DNA of 50,088 nt from Burkholderiaceae bacterium (GTDB lineage: Bacteria; Pseudomonadota; Gammaproteobacteria; Burkholderiales; Burkholderiaceae_B). The stretch lies in the NCBI GenBank assembly GCA_030728985.1, contig JANQYI010000041.1:1-50088 (forward strand), read 5' to 3'. Shown here piece after piece: positions 1 to 6,714 of this stretch (within the stretch, counting starts at the first letter, position 1; the number at the start of each line of letters is the position of its first letter). The translations under genes were made by a program, and so were the position numbers. Below the pieces are notes generated by a model. It saw only the letters and a program-made list of their open reading frames with translations. It did no database searches and was not told the origin of the DNA.

Positions 1-447
1 GTGATTGGTGCGGGCCACAAACAAGCAATTGTCACGCTCGTGGAGCGCAAAAGCGGGTTTGCAGTCCTCTCGCATGTCACCCGTAAAACCTCCGGCCTGG
101 TTAGCCAAGCCATTATCACGAGCCTTGCCCCACTGGCGCAGCGCGTCAGGACAGTGACTTACGACAATGGAAAAGAGTTTGCGGATCATGCGGTTGTGGA
201 TGAGGCGTTGAAATCGACGGCTTACTTTGCTGACCCGTTTGCCAGCTGGCAACGCGGATCAAATGAAAACTTTAATGGCTTACTGCGCCAATATATTCCT
301 AAAAAACGACCCTTATCGACCGTGACAGAAGATGAACTTAAAATGATCCAAGATCGTATTAATCACCGACCACGTAAACGATTAGGTTTTAAAACTCCGT
401 ACGAAGTGTTTCACCAGTCTTTAAAACGTGTTGCACTTCGTACTTGA
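1..447 (+). CDS. IS30-family transposase, C-terminal part (cut by window edge)
   Basis: This is the catalytic C-terminal part of an IS30-type DDE transposase, which cuts and joins the ends of its own insertion sequence. The frame is open from the first base, so the N-terminal DNA-binding part and the first catalytic Asp lie outside the window. What remains shows the family core: TYDNGKEF carries the second Asp, and ADPFASWQRGSNENFNGLLR carries the final Glu region and the usual IS30 signature. The tail KRLGFKTPYEVF is also typical. No frameshift is seen in the visible part, so the copy could be intact. The GTG at position 1 is an internal codon, not a start. Confidence 0.9.
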   Translation: MIGAGHKQAIVTLVERKSGFAVLSHVTRKTSGLVSQAIITSLAPLAQRVRTVTYDNGKEFADHAVVDEALKSTAYFADPFASWQRGSNENFNGLLRQYIPKKRPLSTVTEDELKMIQDRINHRPRKRLGFKTPYEVFHQSLKRVALRT

Positions 448-455
448 AACCACCA
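1..455 (+). mobile_element. IS30-like insertion sequence, right part
   Basis: The right end of an IS30-family element. The transposase stop is at 445-447, and in many IS30 relatives the right inverted repeat overlaps the last codons. The stretch from about 428 to 455 (GTGTTGCACTTCGTACTTGA at its start) looks like such an end, but the left end is outside the window, so the boundary is an estimate and no target duplication can be checked. Confidence 0.6.
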
Positions 456-577
456 AACTCCTTAATTTGGGGTTAATTCATTATGAAGTTTAGTTACGTT
501 CGACACTTCAATCAATAGTCTTTCGAGTCTAGTTCATGATTTCTGTGCTGATAGCATGAGCATCTAAGTTTTAACCC

Positions 578-1378
578 TTAGCAAGCGCCCGCACGTTGCG
601 CGCCAAAAATGGCTTGCTTCTCAGTAAATTTCCCACCGGCTGGGGATGAAAGTTGTTGAATGAGGCCTTTGCACGAAAACCCCATTAACTGGAGATACTG
701 CTTGGCTGATTTCACGGCCTCTTGATTCCAGTCAACGTTCATGCTGTCAACGGCAATGGTCGCGTCAGAGCGGTTAAAGCCGCTTCCCGCCGGTGAGGAG
801 AGTTGTTCGATCAGCCCGTCTCGTGAAAAAGCGCTGACATTGAGATATGACTTGGCGGCCCTTAACGCGTTCTTTTGAGGACCACTTAAACCTTGTTGCG
901 GGTTTTTGGCAGAAGGGGTCGCCGAAGCAGACTTCGCCGCGGGTGCCAGAGGTGCGGGCGGGATTGCTGCGGGTGCCGTCGATTCGCCAGACATCATTTC
1001 AAGCTCTTTAGAGCGCGAGGCGGTCGCTGACATAAAACAATCATTTGCACTGACTCTGGCCAAAGATCCACCGTCCGGATCCGCATAAAATTGACAATTG
1101 GCGTCACGGAAGTTTATCCAAGCGCGCTGGGCCTGCTGGAGTTGTTTTTTACGCTCAGGCGTCAGTTGATCCATGACGCTTTTGTAAGCTTTGTTGATGC
1201 GCTGATCCTGACGTTTTGTTTCTGTATTTATGCATTCGAGCATATCGATCGTGACACCGTTCGAGCGCTCCATGCATTGAGAAAATTGCTTTGTTAAACC
1301 AATATCCTGCGCGAAGGAAATCTGAGAAAAACAGGAAAGCGTCATGACAAGAAAAAATTGTTTGCTTGAGATCACCAC
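578..1378 (-). CDS. exported LprI-family protein with two C-terminal Ltp repeats
   Basis: A 266-residue exported protein. Residues 1-24 form a signal peptide (probable cut after SFA). Residues 31-127 match the LprI/DUF1311 family of lysozyme-inhibitor-like proteins, with SPERKKQ-type and QRAWINFRDANC motifs (here TPERKKQ) and four Cys (35, 49, 95, 114) that could form disulfides. An Ala/Pro-rich linker (about 133-160) leads to two similar repeats, 171-220 and 221-264, each with a YL...FS..GLI.QLSSPAG core. These resemble the Ltp repeat of Gram-positive surface lipoproteins, first known from the superinfection-exclusion protein of phage TP-J34. There is no good lipobox. Two GTG codons (1378 and 1375) could start it, behind AAGGAAAT. 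The role is unknown; envelope or phage protection is only inference. Confidence 0.75.
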   Translation of the reverse strand: MVISSKQFFLVMTLSCFSQISFAQDIGLTKQFSQCMERSNGVTIDMLECINTETKRQDQRINKAYKSVMDQLTPERKKQLQQAQRAWINFRDANCQFYADPDGGSLARVSANDCFMSATASRSKELEMMSGESTAPAAIPPAPLAPAAKSASATPSAKNPQQGLSGPQKNALRAAKSYLNVSAFSRDGLIEQLSSPAGSGFNRSDATIAVDSMNVDWNQEAVKSAKQYLQLMGFSCKGLIQQLSSPAGGKFTEKQAIFGAQRAGAC

Positions 1379-1586
1379 ATTTCCTTTTGAAAAGATGATT
1401 GCACGTCATGCGCTTCGCTGACTTGTCCCGGGTGGGTGTTGGTGCCAAGATATTTAGATCTCGGCACATTGCAAGAGGGTGTTCCTTCACTACACTGAAT
1501 ACGGTGGCTATTATCTCGACGAACGTATCAGAGAATTAAGTCCGAAACTCATCGTTTAGCCAAGCCGTATCAGTGAGTCAGTGCCT

Positions 1587-2867
1587 TTAAAATTTAGAGA
1601 CAACCATCAGTTGCGGCATGTATAGGGCGATCGCAGGAAACATGGTAATGATGATCAAGACCACTGTATCTGAGATGCAATAAGGGAATGAGCCTTTAAT
1701 CACTGTGGTCAGAGGCACTTTAGTGACTCCGCTCACAGCAAACAGGTTCAAGCCGACTGGTGGAATGACACCGCCAATTTCAATACAAAGTGCCGTAAGA
1801 ATGCCCAAATGAATTGGATCGACGCCTAAGGCCAAGGCGACGGGGAAATAAATCGGCACCGTTAGCACGAGGACGGCAACACCCGTCAGGAACATTGACA
1901 AGGCAAGCAAGGTCCCTAGCAAGACAAATAAGAAGCCAGTTTGAGACAGCCCCAGCGAGCCCACCCAATCCGCGATCATCTGTGGCCAACCCATGTTCGC
2001 CAGATAGAACTGAAAGACGCCGACACAGCCCAAGAGGAAAAAGACGATTGCCGTCAAGTTCAGTGTTCTGAGGGTCGTCGGTCCAAGCTCTTTGATGAAT
2101 TCACGACGCTTGGCAATCATTCCGTAGAGCATGGCATAAGCACAAGCGGCAGCCCCTGCTTCGGTTGGTGTAAACAGACCGCCATACAATCCCCCCAAGA
2201 CGATGACTGGCATCAAGATGCCAGGGTACGCCTCCAAGAGTGTACGACCCACTTCTTTAATATCAAATTTCTTTCTAGGCAATTTGATGAATAAAGAAAC
2301 GCCCAAAATAATGGCGGCATCACTCATCGCGAGCATCAAGCCTGGGATCATGCCAGCAAAAAACAACTCAATGATGGACGTTTCGGTCAGAATGCCAAAC
2401 AAAATCAGCGTCACGCTGGGTGGGATGAGTAGAGCGATTCCCCCCGCGGATGCAATCAAGCCGGCTGACATCCAAACGGGATAGCCTCTCTTGATGAGTT
2501 CAGGGTATGCGATCACACTCAAGGCCGCTGCCATCGCAGTCGATGAGCCAGAGATGGCGCCAAAGATCACAGCCACAACCAAGGTGGCATACGCAAAACC
2601 TCCAGGTATCCAGCCCACCAATGAGTCTGCGAATCTGAATAGCCCGCCGACCAAGCCCGTCTTCTCCATCAGGAAACCTGCATAGATGAAAAGGGGAATG
2701 GCAATCAGTGTGTATTTAGTTAAGAAACTAAAAAAAGATTCGAATAATGCGCTGATTGTCAGCAGGTCACTAAAAAGTACCATCACTCCGGTCGCACCGG
2801 CGAGGGCGATCCCGATCGGTACACCAATGACCAGAAATATTAAAAGTACACTACTTAAAGCACCCAT
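1587..2867 (-). CDS. dctM: TRAP transporter large permease, DctM family
   Basis: The large membrane subunit of a tripartite ATP-independent periplasmic (TRAP) transporter, which moves organic acids into the cell using the sodium or proton gradient. The 426-residue protein is hydrophobic along its whole length, with about twelve membrane segments, and carries family motifs such as GAISGSSTAMAAALSVIAYP and IPPSVTLILFG. Length is normal for DctM. The ATG has a GGAAA site just upstream. It is the last gene of a minus-strand dctP-dctQ-dctM operon, 26 bp after dctQ. The substrate cannot be told from the permease. Confidence 0.93.
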   Translation of the reverse strand: MGALSSVLLIFLVIGVPIGIALAGATGVMVLFSDLLTISALFESFFSFLTKYTLIAIPLFIYAGFLMEKTGLVGGLFRFADSLVGWIPGGFAYATLVVAVIFGAISGSSTAMAAALSVIAYPELIKRGYPVWMSAGLIASAGGIALLIPPSVTLILFGILTETSIIELFFAGMIPGLMLAMSDAAIILGVSLFIKLPRKKFDIKEVGRTLLEAYPGILMPVIVLGGLYGGLFTPTEAGAAACAYAMLYGMIAKRREFIKELGPTTLRTLNLTAIVFFLLGCVGVFQFYLANMGWPQMIADWVGSLGLSQTGFLFVLLGTLLALSMFLTGVAVLVLTVPIYFPVALALGVDPIHLGILTALCIEIGGVIPPVGLNLFAVSGVTKVPLTTVIKGSFPYCISDTVVLIIITMFPAIALYMPQLMVVSKF

Positions 2868-2893
2868 GTTATTTCCTACAAAAAATTTTGGTT

Positions 2894-3454
2894 TTAAATA
2901 TCGGCAACAAGGTCAATTTGACCTAAAAGGTGATCGCCATTTTTGTAGGCAACAACATCTTCGATAATTTGAAAAAAAGCGACTAAACCCATAAGCCCCA
3001 TACTGAGGATGAAAAGCACATGGAAAGGCCACAATACGAACATAAGACTGTCGCTCTTGATGTCCATAGAGTAAGAATACTCAAGCATAGACGTGCCTGC
3101 CACACTCAAGCCTAGACACAGAACGGACGTGACAGTTGAGGCGGCGATTTTAGCCAAACCCACCAAACGATAAAGCTTTTTATGGTTCAAATACTCGATC
3201 ACCGCAGCCATGACTAAATGCCCACGGCGGATCTGGGTCACACAAAAATATAAAGTGACAGCTGTCACCATAAAGTAGATTGCGGCATCCTGGCTCCATT
3301 CAAAAACATATCCAAAGATATATCTGCGAACGATTTCAATAATCACCAGAATGGTTACCAAAAAAAACGTAATGCCTGCGAAGGTCGAGACTACCTTCTC
3401 GATCATATTATTCATACGATCCGCAAACCGTAAAATTCCAATTTTATTGTTCAC
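2894..3454 (-). CDS. dctQ: TRAP transporter small permease, DctQ family
   Basis: The small membrane subunit that joins DctM in the TRAP transporter. The 186 residues contain four hydrophobic segments (roughly 20-42, 58-75, 95-118 and 140-162), the DctQ layout, and an EIVRRYIFGYVFEWSQD stretch typical of the family. It starts at a GTG preceded by AAGGG at a suitable distance. It lies between the binding-protein gene (80 bp upstream) and dctM (26 bp downstream), all on the minus strand, so the three are surely co-transcribed. Confidence 0.9.
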   Translation of the reverse strand: MNNKIGILRFADRMNNMIEKVVSTFAGITFFLVTILVIIEIVRRYIFGYVFEWSQDAAIYFMVTAVTLYFCVTQIRRGHLVMAAVIEYLNHKKLYRLVGLAKIAASTVTSVLCLGLSVAGTSMLEYSYSMDIKSDSLMFVLWPFHVLFILSMGLMGLVAFFQIIEDVVAYKNGDHLLGQIDLVADI

Positions 3455-3534
3455 ACTTCACCCTTTAGGTCTCAAAACGAATACGAGCCAGCAGCTTCGC
3501 GGCTCGTATCCTTCGCAGGTCAAAACATCAGTAA

Positions 3535-4686
3535 TTACTTACGTGCTTTGGCGTTGGTCAGATCACCGCCTTTGGCATAACGTGCAAAAACGCTGGCATA
3601 TTGGCTGCAGTCGATTTTCTCAACTGCGGAACTGCCAAGCGGATTCTCTTTTACAAGCTTTTCTGCTTCTTTGGCAAAAGCGTCGACAAGCTTAGCACCA
3701 CTGGCATCCACGCGAGTCTTGATCCAACGGTTTGTCGCACCACCCTCGGCTTTCTTGATGACGGCAGCCTCGTCAGGAGTCATCACATAGATGCCGGGTT
3801 TGGTTTTGTCCTTCGTGGCAAACTGATCAATCACGCGTTTGTCGGAGCAGTAGTTGATGGCTCGCTGGAAAGGTAGAAAATCCTTCTCAAAGACTTCTTT
3901 GATCACGGCTTGTTGTTCCTTGCTCAGCTTGCTCCACCAGCGCTGTGAAATACCAAACCAGTAATAGTCGCCAACAATACCGTTCATACCGGCCACTGTA
4001 TAGTAAGGAGCCTGTTCTTTAACAGAGTTCCAGCCACCCACACTTGTCAACAAGCCATCGAGAACGCCTGTTTGCAATGCAGGGGGCACATCACCAAAGG
4101 CCATCGCTGTCGGATTGGCGCCCAACGCGGACAGCAATGCGTTTTCTGCAGGTCCCATGCTTCGGATTTTGTTGCCTTTGAAGTCATCTGGAGTGATGTA
4201 GCGCGACTTTGTACCACCCGCACCCATGAACATACTCATATCGCCCGTTCCTAAAACGGTGATTTGATGCTTTTTACTCATCAACTCGGCAACTGCCTTG
4301 AATGTGTCGGTTGTATTGAGTTTGGCGACAGCACCGGGGGTTGTGAGCTTGCCTGCACCGAGCAACACGTTGGTGTAGGGCTCAATACTCGCTGTTTTTC
4401 CAAACTGACCCGTCAGCATTTCTAAGTTGCCTTGGGTCAGTGCGCGCGCGCCTTTGGGGATGTCGTACAAAGAGTTTGCCCAAAAAAGCTGAACTTTACT
4501 ACCAGGTACTTTTTTCTCCAGTGTCTCAGCAAAGAAGACTTCGGCAATGGCCGCTGGGTGTGGTGGACCACTGTGATCAGAGGCCCAGCGCATTTGAATG
4601 GGGGCGACAGCCGATGCTGTGCAAGCGAAGGATAGTAAGCCTAATGCCGCTACTGAGCTGAGGCCAGACGATAATTTCAATTTCAT
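3535..4686 (-). CDS. dctP: TRAP transporter periplasmic solute-binding protein, DctP family
   Basis: The periplasmic protein that captures the substrate for the TRAP transporter. Residues 1-26 are a signal peptide ending TASA. The mature part has the family layout, with GNKIRSMG placing the conserved carboxylate-binding Arg at residue 175, followed by LGANPTAMAFGDVPPALQTG, the usual connecting motif. At 383 residues it is slightly longer than most DctP proteins. It is the first gene of the minus-strand operon; a GGGAG site precedes the ATG. The conserved Arg implies an organic acid, but the exact substrate is not readable. The adjacent divergent amidase suggests an acid derived from, or released from, an amide (inference). 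Confidence 0.92.
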   Translation of the reverse strand: MKLKLSSGLSSVAALGLLSFACTASAVAPIQMRWASDHSGPPHPAAIAEVFFAETLEKKVPGSKVQLFWANSLYDIPKGARALTQGNLEMLTGQFGKTASIEPYTNVLLGAGKLTTPGAVAKLNTTDTFKAVAELMSKKHQITVLGTGDMSMFMGAGGTKSRYITPDDFKGNKIRSMGPAENALLSALGANPTAMAFGDVPPALQTGVLDGLLTSVGGWNSVKEQAPYYTVAGMNGIVGDYYWFGISQRWWSKLSKEQQAVIKEVFEKDFLPFQRAINYCSDKRVIDQFATKDKTKPGIYVMTPDEAAVIKKAEGGATNRWIKTRVDASGAKLVDAFAKEAEKLVKENPLGSSAVEKIDCSQYASVFARYAKGGDLTNAKARK

Positions 4687-4698
4687 ACATTTCTCCCA

Positions 4699-4715
4699 TT
4701 AGATCAAGGATCTAA
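4699..4715. promoter_or_regulatory. perfect palindrome in front of dctP, likely operator
   Basis: TTAGATC AAG GATCTAA, a perfect 7-3-7 inverted repeat that ends just upstream of the dctP ribosome-binding site, in the 178-bp divergent region shared with the amidase gene. Size and position suit a repressor site, or a small hairpin in the dctP leader. No regulator gene is in the window. Confidence 0.4.
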
Positions 4716-4752
4716 GTTTTAAAAATTGCCGTTTTAGAAACTCTTTTGTAAC

Positions 4753-4766
4753 ACTTGAGATCAAGT
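4753..4766. promoter_or_regulatory. second palindrome in the TRAP/amidase divergent region
   Basis: ACTTGA GA TCAAGT, a perfect 6-2-6 inverted repeat near the middle of the intergenic region between the divergent dctP and amidase genes. It shares the GATCAAG string with the 4699-4715 palindrome, so one regulator might bind both. This is inference from symmetry and position only. Confidence 0.35.
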
Positions 4767-4864
4767 CGATAAACTATTACGCTTACGACTTTTCGTCAAT
4801 ATTAGTTATCACCTAAGGGGAGACCCTTATTTAAAGCTTTTTTCTTGCTACCGGAGCCAGTGCT

Positions 4865-6160
4865 TTGTCAGAAAAACCGATTTACGAACTTACTGCATCA
4901 GAAATTGTCAGGCGTACTACCTCGGGAAAAATTACCGCGGAAGCGATGGCGCGCGCATGTTTAGACCACATCGCCGAGCGGGAACCCGCCGTTCAGGCTT
5001 GGCATTATATTGATCCAGATCTTGTCATTCAGCAGGCGCAAGCACTGGATCGCGGCGCAGCGCAGGGGATGTTGCAAGGCGTACCCGTCGGAATCAAAGA
5101 CATTATCGACACCGCTGACATGCCGACGGAGTACGGCACTCCGATTCATGCGGGACACCGTCCCCACATCGATGCGACATGCGTGGCGTTGACACGCCGC
5201 GCCGGCGGAGTCGTCATGGGTAAAACGGTTTCAACGGAGTTCGCCAATCGGCATCCCGGGAAAACAAGACATCCCATGGATCCGCTTCGCACGCCTGGAG
5301 GGTCGTCAAGTGGCTCTGGCGCGGCAGTGGGGGCCCGAATGGTGCCTCTTGCCCTCGGAACCCAGACTTCGGGCTCAACGATTCGTCCAGCGGCTTACAA
5401 CGGCTGCTTTGGCTATCGTCCCACTTGGGGTGACTTCCGGATGGTGGGTGTCATGGAGGCGGCAGGGTCTCTGGATACCTTAGGGTTGATCGCACGTTCT
5501 GTCGAGGATGTCGCGTTATACCGGAGTGTTTTGCTTGGACAAAAGACCGCGTCTCCGGATCCCGTTGCCACAAAGCCCCGCCGTGTAGGTGTTTGCCATA
5601 CGCAGTTCTGGGAGAAAACGGACGAGGCCACCAAGGCGGCCATCGAATCTTGCGCGCAAGCAATGTCAAAGGGTGGGGCGAAGGTCACCGATCTGAAGCT
5701 GCCTGCTAGCTTTGATGCTATTGATGAAACACACCAACGCATTTCAAGTTTCGAATTTGCCCGTAACCGTGCCTGGGAAATTAATCATCATTACGCAGAG
5801 ATCAGCGAAACGCTTCGTGAAAATCGTATTAAGCAAGGTCTTGCATATACCTTCGAAGAATATCGGGACGCACGAGACCATAGTGAAAAGTTAAAACTCC
5901 AAATGGATGATATTTTCAAAGACTACGATGTCATCCTGACCCCTTCTGCCCAGGGTGAGGCTCCCCTCGGGTTGAACGCAACAGGCGCGCATGATTTCAG
6001 CACAATTTGGACGATTTGCCATACGCCATCGATGACACTTCCACTTTTTAGTGGTCCAAACAAGTTACCGATCGGCGTGCAGCTTGTGACACGCAGAGAC
6101 GCGGATCGATATTTGTTTGAAGTTTCACTTTGGACCTGTGGCTTGTTTGGAAAAGCCTAA
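4865..6160 (+). CDS. amidase, amidase-signature (AS) family
   Basis: A 431-residue cytoplasmic amidase that hydrolyses a carbon-nitrogen amide bond to an acid and ammonia or an amine. The Ser-cisSer-Lys triad is visible: Lys78 in GVPVGIKDI, a cis-Ser in GGSSSGSG (147/148), and the nucleophile Ser171 in GTQTSGSTIRPAA. No signal peptide is present. The start is TTG, chosen because CCGGAG lies eight bases upstream and the N-terminus ELTASEIVRR fits the family. It diverges from the TRAP operon, so the pair may take up and process one compound. The family covers many substrates, including GatA-like proteins, but no gatB or gatC is nearby, so a catabolic role is more likely. Confidence 0.88.
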   Translation: MSEKPIYELTASEIVRRTTSGKITAEAMARACLDHIAEREPAVQAWHYIDPDLVIQQAQALDRGAAQGMLQGVPVGIKDIIDTADMPTEYGTPIHAGHRPHIDATCVALTRRAGGVVMGKTVSTEFANRHPGKTRHPMDPLRTPGGSSSGSGAAVGARMVPLALGTQTSGSTIRPAAYNGCFGYRPTWGDFRMVGVMEAAGSLDTLGLIARSVEDVALYRSVLLGQKTASPDPVATKPRRVGVCHTQFWEKTDEATKAAIESCAQAMSKGGAKVTDLKLPASFDAIDETHQRISSFEFARNRAWEINHHYAEISETLRENRIKQGLAYTFEEYRDARDHSEKLKLQMDDIFKDYDVILTPSAQGEAPLGLNATGAHDFSTIWTICHTPSMTLPLFSGPNKLPIGVQLVTRRDADRYLFEVSLWTCGLFGKA

Positions 6161-6183
6161 GGAGTCGTGATCATTAGGCTTTT
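6151..6183 (+). terminator. probable terminator of the amidase gene
   Basis: AAAAGCCTAA and TTAGGCTTTT form a perfect 10-bp inverted repeat with a 13-base loop. The left arm contains the amidase stop codon and the right arm ends in TTTT. The stem is AT-rich, so termination may be partial. Confidence 0.5.
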
Positions 6184-6213
6184 GCAGACCCGATCGATCC
6201 TCCAAAAGGCACG

Positions 6214-6230
6214 ACTCGGCTTAGCCGAGT
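6214..6230. repeat. 7-3-7 hairpin downstream of the amidase
   Basis: ACTCGGC TTA GCCGAGT, a strong GC-rich hairpin followed by TTGTTG, 54 bp after the amidase stop. Its left arm overlaps CACGACTC (6210-6217), which can instead pair with GAGTCGTG (6162-6169), so the two folds exclude each other. It could be a second terminator or simply a remnant. Confidence 0.4.
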
Positions 6231-6387
6231 TGTTGCATGATGTGTTCCAACATGGTGGGCTGAATCCCTCTAAAGCCTATGTAGGGGTCGGCGTGTAGGA
6301 TAACAATCAAAAAAGTGACCCAAACACTGATGCAGTACATCAGCAACGGCACGCGAGCCTCGCGTAAGGCATCAACACCATCATAAG
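6221..6387 (-). pseudogene. possible relic of a MATE-family efflux pump (C-terminal piece)
   Basis: A minus-strand frame of about 55 codons encodes one hydrophobic segment flanked by text that resembles the late part of MATE/NorM drug exporters: DALREARVPLLMYCISVW recalls the family pattern of ALRG, RVP and SYW, followed by a GFRGI-like turn. Similarity stops near 6387 and the frame then runs into noncoding-looking AT-rich sequence with no ribosome-binding site. If correct, about 90 percent of the gene is gone. The match is by eye and short; a small unrelated membrane protein is the alternative. Confidence 0.3.
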
Positions 6388-6403
6388 TTTTATTTGGCAG
6401 ATT

Positions 6404-6419
6404 TAACCAAAGTTGGTTA
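6404..6419. repeat. palindrome in the decayed region before the ABC operon
   Basis: TAACCA AAGT TGGTTA, a perfect 6-4-6 inverted repeat. It shares the AACCA...TGGTT core with the palindrome at 6677-6692 in front of the betaine-binding-protein gene, so both could be sites for one regulator. Confidence 0.3.
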
Positions 6420-6504
6420 GACTTAACAAATATTAATGAGTATTTGCACCCGAGTGTGGGTGAAATTTGTTTCGATTCGGTTAGTCCCAAATCGAAACTT
6501 CAAT

Positions 6505-6560
6505 AGGCTTTGCCCGTTTATGGGTAAGGTGCCAATTGCTCTTCGAGCAACCGAAGGCCT
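6505..6560 (+). ncRNA. possible structured leader RNA of the betaine ABC operon
   Basis: The 6161-6714 interval holds no intact gene. Within it, 6505-6560 can fold as a three-way junction: AGGCUU (6505-6510) pairs with AGGCCU (6555-6560, one G-U); inside sit hairpin UGCCC/GGGUA (6511-6526) and hairpin UUGCUC-UUC-GAGCAA (6536-6550), joined by AGGUGCCA. A further 9-bp inverted repeat, GTTTCGATT/AATCGAAAC, lies at 6469-6498. It matches no riboswitch consensus I know. The fold is by hand and chance pairing is possible, although the operon sense and position suit a cis-regulatory RNA. Confidence 0.3.
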
Positions 6561-6676
6561 CAACATGTGGGGCTTGACTGCGCAGAATTTTGCGCAAAAA
6601 CGGATCATCATCGCCTAGGCTTTCGAGCCAATGGATGCCATCGACTAAGTGGATTGACAAGATCTAACTTAGTCAT

Positions 6677-6692
6677 CAAACCATTTGGTTTG
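6677..6692. promoter_or_regulatory. operator-like palindrome before the betaine ABC operon
   Basis: CAAACCA TT TGGTTTG, a perfect 7-2-7 inverted repeat ending 22 bp before the ATG of the binding-protein gene. A consensus -35 hexamer TTGACA lies at 6654-6659, 17 bp before it, so the palindrome would cover the -10 region of a promoter there. That layout suits repression. The -10 sequence itself is poor. Confidence 0.4.
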
Positions 6693-6714
6693 AAACATAG
6701 CGGAGAACACACGC

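Noticed and set aside
1155..1490. Minus-strand frame of 111 codons overlapping the LprI-Ltp gene
   Set aside because: It is out of frame with the clear LprI reading, and its composition (many His, Arg, Cys) is that of a shadow frame.
1490..1560. A short plus-strand frame (HYTEYGGYYLDERIRELS) that looks protein-like
   Set aside because: It is only about 25 codons, has no start or ribosome-binding site, and I could not place it in any family. It might be a gene relic, but the evidence is too thin to annotate.
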